This document shows positions 29,983 to 39,563 of a DNA stretch of 64,000 nt, piece after piece. The notes beneath the pieces were generated by a model that was not told where the DNA came from, did not search any database, and worked only from the letters and a program-made list of their open reading frames with translations. Each line of letters starts with the position of its first letter. The first letter of the stretch is position 1. Made by a program: the position numbers and the translations under genes. Source of the DNA: Variovorax paradoxus (GTDB lineage Bacteria; Pseudomonadota; Gammaproteobacteria; Burkholderiales; Burkholderiaceae_C); the NCBI RefSeq assembly GCF_018614875.1, contig NZ_JAGGNW010000011.1, forward strand, positions 744,001 through 808,000, written 5' to 3'.

Positions 29983-31188
29983 TCAGGCAACAGCCGATTC
30001 GGCTTGCATCGCCGCCATCTCCGCATCCGCGTAGCCGAGCTCGGCCAGCAGCTCGCGCGTGTGCTCGCCGAGTGTCGGCGGGTCGAGGCGCACGCCCAGG
30101 CGCTGGCCGTCGAGCGTGATCGGGAACAGCGTCGTCTGCGCCATCTGCCCGGCGCGCTCGCCGTCGGGCAGGCGGATGTCGGCCAGCCCGCCGGTGGCCT
30201 TCAGGTGCGGATCGTCGTAGAGGTCTTCGGGCCGCACGATGGGCGCGAAAGGCAGGCCGCGCGCCTCGAAGATCGCCGACAGCTCGTCAGCCGGGCGGTC
30301 GGCCAGGCGCCGGCGCAGGTCCGCCAGCAGCGTGGGCCGCACGCGGACCCTGTCGTTGTTGGTGCGCAGGGCCGGGTCGGCCTTCAGGTCGTCGAAGCCC
30401 AGCGCATCGCAGAACACCGTCCATTGCGCATCGCTCACCGCGGCAAGGAAGATCTGCTCGCCGTCCTTCACGGTGAACACGTCGTACAGCGCCCAGGCCG
30501 AGATGCGCTCGGGCATCGGGGCCGCGGCCTGGCCAGTGATCGCGTACTGCAGTATGTGCTGGCCGACCAGGAACACGTTGTTCTCGAACAGCGCGGACTG
30601 CACTTCCTGGCCCTTGCCGGTCTGGGCGCGCTGCATCAGCGCGGCCATCGCGCCGATGGCGCCGAACATGCCGCCCATGATGTCGTTCACGCTGGTGCCG
30701 GCGCGCAGCGGGTCGCCGGGGCGGCCCGTCATGTAGGCCAGGCCGCCCATCATCTGCACCACCTCGTCGAGCGCGGTGCGGTGCTCGTAGGGGCCGGGCA
30801 GGAAGCCCGTGTGGTTCACGTACACCAGGCGCGGATTGAGCTTGCCGAGCGCGGTGTAGCCCAGGCCGTACTTGTCCATGGTGCCGGGCCTGAAGTTCTG
30901 CGCCACCACGTCAGCCGTGGCACACAGGCGCAGCGCCGCCTCGAGGCCCTGCGGGTGCCGCAGGTCGAGCGCGATGCTCTTCTTGTTGCGGTTGAACATC
31001 GGGAAGAAACCGGCGCCCGCGCCCAGCAGGTGCCGCGTGCGGTCGCCCTCGATCGGTTCGACCTTGATGACCTCCGCGCCCAGGTCGGCCAGCACCATGC
31101 CGCAGGTGGGGCCCATGACCATGTGGGTGAACTCGACCACGCGGACGCCAGTGAGCGGCAGGCGCTTTTCTTCAATCTTGACGCTCAT
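29983..31188 (-). CDS. CaiB/BaiF-family CoA-transferase (class III)
   Basis: A 401-residue class III CoA-transferase. The N-terminal signature LADLGAEVIKVEPIEGDRTR and FNRNKKSIALDLRHPQG are typical. The catalytic Asp is probably in HRTALDEVVQMMGGL. Such enzymes move CoA between carboxylic acids, for example succinate to itaconate or citramalate. The start (ATG at 31188) overlaps the stop codon of the lyase gene (ATGA). Together they would activate an acid and then cleave its CoA ester. Confidence 0.92.
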   Translation of the reverse strand: MSVKIEEKRLPLTGVRVVEFTHMVMGPTCGMVLADLGAEVIKVEPIEGDRTRHLLGAGAGFFPMFNRNKKSIALDLRHPQGLEAALRLCATADVVAQNFRPGTMDKYGLGYTALGKLNPRLVYVNHTGFLPGPYEHRTALDEVVQMMGGLAYMTGRPGDPLRAGTSVNDIMGGMFGAIGAMAALMQRAQTGKGQEVQSALFENNVFLVGQHILQYAITGQAAAPMPERISAWALYDVFTVKDGEQIFLAAVSDAQWTVFCDALGFDDLKADPALRTNNDRVRVRPTLLADLRRRLADRPADELSAIFEARGLPFAPIVRPEDLYDDPHLKATGGLADIRLPDGERAGQMAQTTLFPITLDGQRLGVRLDPPTLGEHTRELLAELGYADAEMAAMQAESAVA

Positions 31189-32132
31189 GCCGCGACTCCT
31201 GCAGCGGCCGAAAAGGTCTTCGGGAAGCCCGCGCGCCACACGGTGCCCTGCAGCGTCTCACCTTCGAGCCAGCCGGCCACGCGCGTTCGCAGGTCCAGCA
31301 GCTTCGGCAGGTCGACACCGGTGGCGACGCCCATGCTCTCCAGCATGAAGACGAGGTCTTCGGTGTCGACGTTGCCGCTGGCGCCGGGCGCGTGCGGGCA
31401 GCCGCCGATGCCGGCCAGGCAGGCGTCGAAGCGCGCGATGCCGACCTCCAGAGCGGCGTAGACATTGGCCAGCCCGAGGCCGCGCGTGTCGTGGAAATGG
31501 CCGCACCACAGGCGGTCGCCCGCGATGCGCAGCGCGCGTTCGAACAGGCTGCGGACCATGGCGGGATCGGCATAGCCGACGGTGTCGGCCAGGCTCACGC
31601 GGTCGGCGCCCGCATCGAGCAGCGCCTGCATCAGCCGCAGCACCTCCTCGGGCGCCACGTGGCCCTGGAGCGTGCAGCCGAAGGCCGTGCCCACGCCGCC
31701 ATCGATCAAGGTCTTCGAGCCCGCGGTGTCGCGCGCGGCGCGGATGCGGGCGACCTCGGCCACCACTTCGTCGGGCGTCTTGCGCAGGTTGGCAAGGCTG
31801 TGGGCGTGGCTGGCCGACAGCGGCACCACCATGAGATCGGCCTCGCCCGCGATGGCGAGTTCCGCGCCCCGCAGGTTGGGCACCAGCACCGAGGCGAAGA
31901 GCCCGGGCAGCGTCTTGGCATAGGCCAGCAGTTCGGCCGTGTCGGCCAGTTGCGGCAGCAGGCGTGCGGGCACGAAGGAGCCGACTTCGATCTCGCGCTG
32001 CCCGGCGGCATGCGCGCCGCGAAGCCATTCGAGCTTGTGCGCGGTGGGCAGCACGCGGGCGATGCTCTGCAGGCCGTCGCGCAGGCCCACCTCGCGGACG
32101 ACCGCGCGGGGCGGCAGGAAGGAGTGAATCAA
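31185..32132 (-). CDS. Hydroxymethylglutaryl-CoA lyase-like enzyme
   Basis: A 315-residue TIM-barrel enzyme of the HMG-CoA lyase/DRE-TIM family. Seen are REVGLRDGLQ (catalytic Arg-Asp region), LADTVGYADP, HFHDTRGLGLANV (metal-binding His) and GIGGCPHAPGASGNVDTEDL with the active-site Cys. It should split a 3-hydroxy-3-methyl or related acyl-CoA to acetyl-CoA or pyruvate plus a second product; family members also act on citramalyl-CoA. There is no ATG near the start: TTG at 32132 follows GGAG by eight bases and is the best choice. It is divergent from the LysR gene, with palindromes between. Confidence 0.9.
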   Translation of the reverse strand: MIHSFLPPRAVVREVGLRDGLQSIARVLPTAHKLEWLRGAHAAGQREIEVGSFVPARLLPQLADTAELLAYAKTLPGLFASVLVPNLRGAELAIAGEADLMVVPLSASHAHSLANLRKTPDEVVAEVARIRAARDTAGSKTLIDGGVGTAFGCTLQGHVAPEEVLRLMQALLDAGADRVSLADTVGYADPAMVRSLFERALRIAGDRLWCGHFHDTRGLGLANVYAALEVGIARFDACLAGIGGCPHAPGASGNVDTEDLVFMLESMGVATGVDLPKLLDLRTRVAGWLEGETLQGTVWRAGFPKTFSAAAGVAA

Positions 32133-32186
32133 GACTTTGTCTCCGTCGTGAAGGTACAGCGTCGATGTTAGAAGTTCCAATTTGAT

Positions 32187-32224
32187 CCAGAAGATATATT
32201 CTGGAAGCCGTTTGCTTCCAGAAC
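32187..32224. promoter_or_regulatory. Overlapping palindromes in the lyase/LysR divergent promoter region
   Basis: CCAGAA-GATATA-TTCTGG (32187-32204) is a perfect inverted repeat. It shares bases with TGGAAGC-CGTTT-GCTTCCA (32202-32220), and TTCCAGAA recurs at 32217-32224. Repeated TTCCAGAA/TTCTGGAA half-sites close to a LysR start suggest the operator for the divergent LysR gene and the lyase operon. Confidence 0.6.
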
Positions 32225-32232
32225 GGAACATC

Positions 32233-33150
32233 ATGCGAGACCTTGACCTGACCACCCTGCGCCTCTTCGTCTCCGTCTGCGAAACCCGCAGCATCGCGCG
32301 CGCCGGCGAGCAGGCCAGCATCGTCGGCTCGGCCATCAGCAAGCGCCTGGCGCAACTCGAAGACACCGTCGGCACGCCGCTGCTGCTGCGCAAGCGGCGC
32401 GGCGTGGTGCCGACTCCCGCCGGTGAAACGCTGCTGGAACACGCCCGCGCGATGCTCGGCAGCGCCCACCGCATCGAGCGCGACATGGCCGCCTATGCCG
32501 GCGGCGCGCGCGGACATGTGCGCATCCTGGCCTCCGCCTCCGTCATGGCCGAATCGCTGGCCGAAGACGTGGCCAACTTTCTGCAGAACCCCGCGCACCG
32601 GGACATCCGGGTCGACATGGAAGAGCGCGTCAGCCCCGAGATCGTGCGTGGCATCCGCGAGGGCGTGGCGTCCATCGGGCTGTGCTGGGACGCCGCCGAT
32701 CTCGACGGCCTGCAGCGGCGCAGCTACCGCAGCGATCACCTGGCCATCGTTGCGCACCCCTCGCACCCGGTGGCGCGCCATGGCGAAGTGCGATTCGAAC
32801 AGGTGCTCGACCACGAGTTCGTCGGCATGCCCGCATTGAGCGCCGTCCAGCTGATGCTCGCCCGGGAAGCTGCGGTGGCGGGCAAGCCGCTGGTCTACCG
32901 CGTGTTGGTGAGCAACTTCGACGCCGCCTTGCGCGTGGTGCGCGCCGGACTCGCGATCAGCGTGGTGCCGGTGGAGGTGGCGCAGCCCTTCACCGACACC
33001 TACGGTCTTCGGCTGATGCCTCTCACCGACGCCTGGGCGCGCCGGCGCTTCGCGATCTGTTTTCGCGACGAAGCGACGCTGTCGCTGGCGGCGCAGCTGC
33101 TGGTGGCGCACCTCGAACGGTGCGCGACGGCCCGCGTGGCCGCCCCTTGA
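32233..33150 (+). CDS. LysR-family transcriptional regulator
   Basis: A 305-residue regulator with an N-terminal winged helix-turn-helix (LRLFVSVCETRSIARAGEQA, then SAISKRLAQLEDTVGTPLLL) and a C-terminal periplasmic-binding-like effector domain. The start at 32233 gives the usual MRDLDLTTLR opening; an in-frame ATG 51 bases upstream falls inside the palindromes. It is divergent from the lyase, CoA-transferase and Bug operon and most likely controls it in response to its substrate or a CoA derivative. It may also act on the MBL gene that follows on the same strand. Confidence 0.93.
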   Translation: MRDLDLTTLRLFVSVCETRSIARAGEQASIVGSAISKRLAQLEDTVGTPLLLRKRRGVVPTPAGETLLEHARAMLGSAHRIERDMAAYAGGARGHVRILASASVMAESLAEDVANFLQNPAHRDIRVDMEERVSPEIVRGIREGVASIGLCWDAADLDGLQRRSYRSDHLAIVAHPSHPVARHGEVRFEQVLDHEFVGMPALSAVQLMLAREAAVAGKPLVYRVLVSNFDAALRVVRAGLAISVVPVEVAQPFTDTYGLRLMPLTDAWARRRFAICFRDEATLSLAAQLLVAHLERCATARVAAP

Positions 33151-33181
33151 TTCGATCGGAATCAGAAACTGTTCATTGGCG

Positions 33182-33200
33182 GAAACATGATTTTTGTTTC
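33182..33200 (+). promoter_or_regulatory. Inverted repeat upstream of the MBL-fold gene
   Basis: GAAACA and TGTTTC face each other across seven bases, about 70 bp before the start codon, with further GAAAC copies on either side (33164 and 33209). Possibly a regulator site; no family is assigned. Confidence 0.4.
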
Positions 33201-33271
33201 TGTTCTTGAAACCTAACATTCGGACTGTCCGCGTTGCCGTCCCGCCAACGCCATTCCACCGAAAGATCCGA

Positions 33272-34171
33272 ATGTTTCGCAGAACCCTTCTTTCCGCTGC
33301 CGCCCTTAGCGCCACCTTGTCCCTTGCCGCTTTTGCGGCCCACGCCGTGGAGCCGCTCAAGCTCGACGTGTACAACCCCGGCGCCAAGTCGATGTTCCCG
33401 GTGTCGTCCGAACTCGTCACCGGCCAGACCGAGGCGGTGCTGATCGACGCGCAGTTCCAGCGCAACGACGCCGAGGCCCTGGTGCAGAAGATCAAGGCCA
33501 GCGGCAAGAAGCTGACCACGGTCTACATCAGCCACAGCGACCCCGACTACTACTTCGGCCTCGACGTGATCCAGGCCGCGTTCCCCGACGCGAAGATCGT
33601 CGCCACGCCGCAGACCGTTGCCGCGATCCAGGCTTCGAAGGACGGCAAGCTGGCGCACTGGGGCCCGATCCTGAAGGACAACGCGCCCAAGGCGCTGGTC
33701 GTGCCCGAGCCGCTCGCCGGCGACAGCATCACGCTCGAAGGCCGCAAGATCCAGGTCGTCGGGCTCGACGGCCCCACGCCCGAACGCACCTTCGCGTGGA
33801 TTCCCGCGCTCAAGGCCGTGGTCGGCGGCGTCCCGGTCTCGGCCAACATCCACGTGTGGGTGGCCGACACGCAAACGCCCGAATCGCGCCGCAACTGGAT
33901 CAAGACGCTCGGCCGCATCGAAGCGCTGCGCCCGAAGACCGTGGTGCCCGGCCACTTCGAGCCGAACGCCGATGGCACGGCCCCCTACTCGCTGGCCTCG
34001 GTGAAGTTCACGCGCAGCTATCTGCAGGCGTTCGAAACCGAAGCCGCCAAGGCCAAGGACTCGGCCGCGCTCATCGCCGCCATGAAGAAGCGTTATCCGA
34101 AGCTGCAGCACGCCTCGTCGCTCGAACTGAGCGCCAAGGTCATCAAGGGTGAAATGAAGTGGCCGCAGTGA
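33272..34171 (+). CDS. MBL-fold hydrolase-like protein, exported, with altered metal motif
   Basis: A 299-residue protein with a signal peptide (residues 1-26, ending AAHA-VE) and a metallo-beta-lactamase-type fold. The strand before the active-site loop reads TTVYISHSDPDYYFGLDVI. In the classic motif HxHxDH this is H88-S-D90-P-D92-Y93, so the second and third His are replaced by Asp and Tyr. The late VVPGHFEP keeps the His of the second metal site. It may bind one metal only, or have another activity. The next gene, a DsbA-like protein, overlaps its stop codon. Confidence 0.85.
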   Translation: MFRRTLLSAAALSATLSLAAFAAHAVEPLKLDVYNPGAKSMFPVSSELVTGQTEAVLIDAQFQRNDAEALVQKIKASGKKLTTVYISHSDPDYYFGLDVIQAAFPDAKIVATPQTVAAIQASKDGKLAHWGPILKDNAPKALVVPEPLAGDSITLEGRKIQVVGLDGPTPERTFAWIPALKAVVGGVPVSANIHVWVADTQTPESRRNWIKTLGRIEALRPKTVVPGHFEPNADGTAPYSLASVKFTRSYLQAFETEAAKAKDSAALIAAMKKRYPKLQHASSLELSAKVIKGEMKWPQ

Positions 34172-34827
34172 ACGACAGCACGTCGGCAGGCGCCACGCTG
34201 CACTACATCTTCGATCCGATGTGCGGCTGGTGCTACGCCGCCGCGCCGCTGGTGGATGCGGCGCGCAGCATGCCAGGCCTCGCGGTCGAGTTCCACGGCG
34301 GCGGGATGATGACCGGCGCCAACCGGCGCGCCATCACACCGCAGTGGCGCGACTACGTGATGCCGCACGACCGCCGCATCGCCGAGCTCACGGGCCAGCC
34401 TTTCGGCGAGGGCTACTTCGAGGGGCTGCTGCGCGACACCGGCGCGGTGATGGACTCCGAACCGCCGACCACGGCGGTGCTGGCGGCCGAGGCGCTGCGA
34501 GACGGCGGCGGCCTCGACATGATCCATCGGCTGCAGCGCGCGCACTACGTCGAAGGCCGGCGCATCGCCGATGCGGATGTGCTGAAGGCGGTGGCCTCCG
34601 AACTCGGCTTCGATGCCGAGGCCTTTGCATCGGCCTTCGAGCGCCTGACGGGAGAAGCGACCGCGCAGCACATTGCCGAAAGCCGCCAGCTGCTGCAACG
34701 CGCAGGCGGCCAGGGCTTTCCGACCTTCGTGCTGGCGCAAGCCGATGGCCACACCAGCCGCATCGACGTCGGCCCGTGGCTGGGCCGTGCCGAAGACTGG
34801 AAGGCGCGGCTTTCGGAACTCGTCTAG
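34168..34827 (+). CDS. DsbA-family thioredoxin-fold protein
   Basis: A 219-residue protein of the DsbA/FrnE-like group with the redox motif C19-G-W-C22 in YIFDPMCGWCYAA. An all-helical insert follows, and the conserved cis-Pro is in GGQGFPTFVL. No signal peptide is visible, so it is probably cytoplasmic and may act as a thiol oxidoreductase or isomerase. The GTG at 34168 overlaps the preceding stop (GTGA) and is preferred to a GTG nine bases earlier. It converges with livF: both stop codons lie within one CTAG. Confidence 0.88.
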   Translation: MNDSTSAGATLHYIFDPMCGWCYAAAPLVDAARSMPGLAVEFHGGGMMTGANRRAITPQWRDYVMPHDRRIAELTGQPFGEGYFEGLLRDTGAVMDSEPPTTAVLAAEALRDGGGLDMIHRLQRAHYVEGRRIADADVLKAVASELGFDAEAFASAFERLTGEATAQHIAESRQLLQRAGGQGFPTFVLAQADGHTSRIDVGPWLGRAEDWKARLSELV

Positions 34828-35520
34828 CGCGCGACGCCCAGCAGCCGCTCGAGCACCTGCGGCTGGGCGCGCAACGCAGCGGCGCTGTCCTTGTGCACGA
34901 TGGTTCCGTGGTCGAGCACCACCGCGTGGTCGGAAATCGCGAGGATCGCCTGCGGATGCTGCTCCACGATGATCGCGGCCAGCCCCTCGTCCTGCGTGAT
35001 GCGGCGGATGGCGCGCAGCAGTTCTTCCACGATGATCGGTGCCAGGCCTTCGAGCGGCTCGTCGAGCAGCAGCAGCTTGGGGTTGAGCACCAGCGCGCGG
35101 CCCACCGCCAGCATCTGCTGCTCGCCGCCCGAGAGCTGCGTGCCCAGGTTGGTCTTGCGCTCGGCCAGGCGCGGGAACATCTCGTAGACGCGCTGCGGAT
35201 TCCACTTTCCAGGCCGCTCCACGGCCGTGAGGTTCTCGTGCACCGTGAGCGACTTGAAGATGTTGCGCTCCTGCGGCACCCAGCCGATGCCGGCCGCCGC
35301 GCGCTGATGCGGCGCCAGCTTGTGCAGGGCCTGGCCGCCGAGTGCGATGCTGCCGCCGTGCTGGCGCGTGGCGCCCGCCAGCGTGTTGATCAGCGTGGTC
35401 TTGCCCGTGCCGTTTCGGCCCAGCAGCGCGAGCGTCTGGCCTTCGCCGAGCGCGAACGCCACGTCGTGCAGCACCACGGCCTCGCCGTAGCCCGCGCTCA
35501 GGTTCTCGATGCGCAGCAGC

Positions 35521-35528
<8 letters not shown>
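34824..35528 (-). CDS. livF: Branched-chain amino-acid-type ABC transporter ATPase LivF
   Basis: One of the two ATPases of a Liv-type importer, 234 residues. It has a Walker A GRNGTGKTTLINTL, the signature QLSGGEQQMLAVGRAL, Walker B LLLLDEPLEGLAP and the H-loop IIVEQH. The LivF-type QERNIFKSLTVHENL stands between. It starts eight bases inside the end of livG, so the two are coupled. It is the last gene of the binding protein-livH-livM-livG-livF operon. Confidence 0.95.
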
Positions 35529-36278
<750 letters not shown>

Positions 36279-36282
<4 letters not shown>

Positions 36283-37262
36283 GCGGCACCGCCCTTCTTC
36301 TTGCCCAACCATGTCCACGGCTTGAGCACGCGGTCGCGCCCCACGAGCACCAGCAGCACCAGCAGCAGCCCGATCCAGAACATCCAGTACTGAGGCGTCA
36401 CGCTCGAGAGCCAGGTCTGCAGCAGCTTGAAGACGATGGCGCCCGCCACGCCGCCATAGAGCCAGCTCACACCGCCGATCACCAGCATCAGCAGCACGTC
36501 GGCCGAGCGGTCGAAGGCCAGCACGTCGAGCGAGGCAAAGCCCGTGGTCTGCGCCAGCAGCGCGCCCGCGGCGCCGGCAATGCCCGCCGCCACGGTGTAG
36601 ATGACCACGAGCCGCGACACCACCGGAATGCCGATGGCCATGGCGCGCAGCCGGTTGTCGCGGATCGCCTTCAGCGTGGCGCCGAACGGCGAATGCACGA
36701 TGCGGCGCATCACCAGGAACAGCAGCAGCATCACCGCCAGCGAATACCATGCCGCCGTACGGCCGTACAGGTCGAACTCGAACAGGCCCAGCACCGGCCC
36801 CATCACCACGCCCTGCAGGCCATCGGCGCCGCCGGTGAGCCAGTCGAGCTTGTTGGCGAGTTCGAGCAGCAGCAGCGCGGTGCCCAGCGTGACCATCAGC
36901 CGCGTGAGGTCGCTGCCGCGCAGGATCGTCACACTGGCCACGAGGCCGAGCACGGCCGAGAGCACGGTCGCAACGACCAGTCCCACCATCGGGTCGGGCA
37001 TCACGAGCTTGGCGAACAGCGCCGCCGCATAGGCGCCGAAGCCGAAGAAGGCCGCATGGCCCAGCGACACGATGCCGGTGTAGCCGAGGATCAGGTCGAG
37101 CGACATCGCGAACAGCGCGACGATGGCGATCTCGTTGACCAGCAGCGAATGCGAAGGCATGACGAAGGGCAATGCAAACGCCGCGGCCCACACCACGAAT
37201 TCGAGCGGGCGCCAGCGTGCCTTGCGCAGCAGTGCCGACTCATACGACAAAGGCGCGCTCAT
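36279..37262 (-). CDS. livM: Branched-chain amino-acid-type ABC transporter permease LivM
   Basis: A 327-residue inner-membrane permease with about nine helices. Conserved LivM segments are LDLILGYTGIVSLGHAAFFGFGAY near residue 57 (shown in part here) and the cytoplasmic coupling loop SPFGATLKAIRDNRLRAMAIG. It begins immediately after the livH stop codon and overlaps livG. Confidence 0.94.
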
Positions 37263-38135
37263 TCAACGCCCTCCTTTTCGCGTGAACAGCCCCTGGGGCC
37301 GCCACATCAGTATCAGGATCATCAGCAGGTAGACGGTGAACGCGCCCATCTTCGGAATGAAGTACTTGCCCGCCACGTCGGCAATGCCGAGCAGCAGCGC
37401 GGCCGCGAGCGGCCCGGTGATCGACGAGGTGCCACCGACCGACACCACGATCAGGAAATAGATCATGTACTTGAGCGGAAAGGTCGGATCGAGCCCGAGG
37501 ATTTCCGCACCCAGCGCCCCGCCCAGCCCTGCGAGCCCCGAGCCCACCGCGAAGGTCAGCAGGAACACGATGTTGACGTTGATGCCCAGCCCCGCCGCCA
37601 CGCGCGGATCGTCGACCGCGGCGCGCAGGCGGCTGCCGAAGCGTGTCTTCGACAGGATGAGCTGCAGCACCACGGTGAGCACCGCGCACACGCCGATGAT
37701 GAAGAGCCGGTAGTGCCCCATGCCCAGCAGCAGCGCGCCGTCGCCGACTTCGGTACGGCCGCGCAGCCATTCGGGCAGCTGCACGTTCTGCTGCGAGGAA
37801 CCGACGAAATAGTCGACGGCCGCCACCGCCATGAAGGCCAGGCCGATGGAAAAAAGCACCTGGTCGAGGTGCGGCTTGCCGTACATCGGCCGGTAGAGCG
37901 TGCGTTCGAGCAGCGCCCCGGCCAGCGCGACGACGATGAACGCAAGCGGCAGGCAAGCCAGGAACGGCAGGCCCAGCTTCTGCATCGCGAACACCGTGAG
38001 ATAGCCGCCCGCCATGGCGAAGGCGCCGTGCGCCAGGTTGATGAAGTTCATCAGCCCGAGCGTCACGGCCAGGCCGACGGCGAGCACGAAGAGCAGCATG
38101 CCGTAGGCGATGCCGTCGAAAAGAATGGTCAACAT
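37263..38135 (-). CDS. livH: Branched-chain amino-acid-type ABC transporter permease LivH
   Basis: A 290-residue inner-membrane permease with about eight helices. The N-terminus holds the family segment GIAYGMLLFVLAVGLAVTLG followed by [17 protein letters not shown]; the coupling loop is TRFGSRLRAAVDDPRVAAGLG. It directly precedes livM. Upstream, between it and the binding-protein gene, lies a short copy of the stop-anchored repeat (38170-38224). Confidence 0.94.
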   Translation of the reverse strand: MLTILFDGIAYGMLLFVLAVGLAVTLGLMNFINLAHGAFAMAGGYLTVFAMQKLGLPFLACLPLAFIVVALAGALLERTLYRPMYGKPHLDQVLFSIGLAFMAVAAVDYFVGSSQQNVQLPEWLRGRTEVGDGALLLGMGHYRLFIIGVCAVLTVVLQLILSKTRFGSRLRAAVDDPRVAAGLGINVNIVFLLTFAVGSGLAGLGGALGAEILGLDPTFPLKYMIYFLIVVSVGGTSSITGPLAAALLLGIADVAGKYFIPKMGAFTVYLLMILILMWRPQGLFTRKGGR

Positions 38136-38169
38136 ATGCTACTCACACGCTTGCCGCGCTTCGCAGTTT

Positions 38170-38224
38170 CTTCGGGAAACACCGCGTGTAGCGACACGAA
38201 GTGCGCGCAGACTGGGGGCGAGCC
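38170..38224 (-). repeat. Stop-anchored intercistronic repeat, copy A (internally deleted)
   Basis: Directly after the TAA of the binding-protein gene, the transcribed strand reads GGCTCGCCCCCAGTCTGCGC and continues through GCACTTCGTGTCGCT. This is the same 5' block as in copies B-D. It then jumps to GCGGTGTTTCCCGAAG, the 3' block. About 50 bases with the two hairpins are missing. Confidence 0.85.
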
Positions 38225-39397
38225 TTACTTCTTGCCTGGATCCTTCACGCCCTTGATCACGTCGAATTCGACGTTGTAGAGCTGTCCGTCCTTCTTCTCG
38301 ACCTTGCGCAGGTACACGTCCTGCACGATGTCGCGCGTCTGCGCATCGATGTACACCGGCCCGCGCGGGCTCTCGAAGATCTGGCCCTTCATGGCCGCCA
38401 GCAGCGCATCGCCGCCGCCCTGGCCCTTGGTCGCCTTGAGCGCCTCGTAGATCACGCGCATGCCGTCATAGCCGCCCACGGCCATGAAGTTGGGGCGCAT
38501 CTTCGGGTTGGCCTTCTGGAAGGCCTCGACGAACTTCTTGTTGGCCGGCGATGGATGCGCGGCCGAGTAGTGGTGCGAAGTGACCACGCCCAGCGCGCCG
38601 TCGCCCATGTCGTTGAGCTGGTCGTCATCGGTCACGTCGCCGGTGGCGATCATCTTGATGCCGGCCTTGTCCATGCCGCGCTCGAGGAACTGCTTCATCA
38701 CGGCCGCGCCCGCGCCCGAGGGCACGAAAACGAACAACGCGTCGGGCTTGGCGTCGCGCACCTTCTGCAGGAACGGCGCGAAGTCCGGGTTGCGCAGCGG
38801 CACGCGCAGCTTCTCGATCACCTTGCCGCCGTTGAGCTGGAAGCGCTCGCTGAAGAACTTCTCGGCGTCGTTGCCAGGGCCGTAGTCGGCCACCAGCGTG
38901 ACGACCGTCTTCACGCCGTTCTTGGGCGCCCAGTCGCCCATCGCCACCGACACCTGCGGCAGCGTGAAGCTCGAACGCACGATGTAGGGCGAGGCCTCGG
39001 TGATGCTCGACGTGGCCGCGGCCATCACCACCTGCGGCGTCTTCGACTGCGTGGCCAGCGGCGCGGCGGCTAGCGCGGCTGGCGTGACGCCGAAGCCGGC
39101 GATCACGTTCACCTTGTCGTTGACGATCAGTTCCTGCGCAAGGCGCTTGGTGACGTCGGGCGTGGCCACGTCGTCCTTGACGATCAGCTCGATCTTCCTG
39201 CCCGCCACGGTGTCGCCGTTCTGCGCCATGTAGAGGCGCGCGGCCGCTTCGATCTGCCGGCCGGTGGACGCCTGCTGTCCCGTCATCGGCAGGATCAGGC
39301 CGATCTTGAACTTGCTGTTGTCCTGCGCACCGGCAAGCGACATGGAAAGTGCAAGCGCCGTGAGGCCTGCGGTCTGGATGAGATGGCGTCTTTGCAT
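38225..39397 (-). CDS. Liv-type ABC transporter substrate-binding protein
   Basis: A 390-residue periplasmic protein of the Leu/Ile/Val-binding (peripla_BP_6) family. The signal is MQRRHLIQTAGLTALALSMS, cleaved near AGAQ. FKIGLILPMTGQQASTGRQI and VIAGFGVTPAALAAAPLATQ are typical of the group that includes carriers for amides, aromatic acids and amino acids. The ligand is not clear. It is the first gene of the Liv operon. A repeat fills the space to livH, so its mRNA may be processed or stabilised separately. Confidence 0.94.
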   Translation of the reverse strand: MQRRHLIQTAGLTALALSMSLAGAQDNSKFKIGLILPMTGQQASTGRQIEAAARLYMAQNGDTVAGRKIELIVKDDVATPDVTKRLAQELIVNDKVNVIAGFGVTPAALAAAPLATQSKTPQVVMAAATSSITEASPYIVRSSFTLPQVSVAMGDWAPKNGVKTVVTLVADYGPGNDAEKFFSERFQLNGGKVIEKLRVPLRNPDFAPFLQKVRDAKPDALFVFVPSGAGAAVMKQFLERGMDKAGIKMIATGDVTDDDQLNDMGDGALGVVTSHHYSAAHPSPANKKFVEAFQKANPKMRPNFMAVGGYDGMRVIYEALKATKGQGGGDALLAAMKGQIFESPRGPVYIDAQTRDIVQDVYLRKVEKKDGQLYNVEFDVIKGVKDPGKK

Positions 39398-39563
39398 GAG
39401 GTTTTCCTTGGAGGGACGGAATGCGAACCGGGGTTATTTTTCAACACTTTGCAACATCCGGCGGAGCAGGCAATCACCTACTCCGCCGCGAGGCCGGCGG
39501 TTGTTGCGCGATGAACAAATGGACTGCGCGATGATCGCGCAGAGGCCAAAGGAAAGCAGCCAC

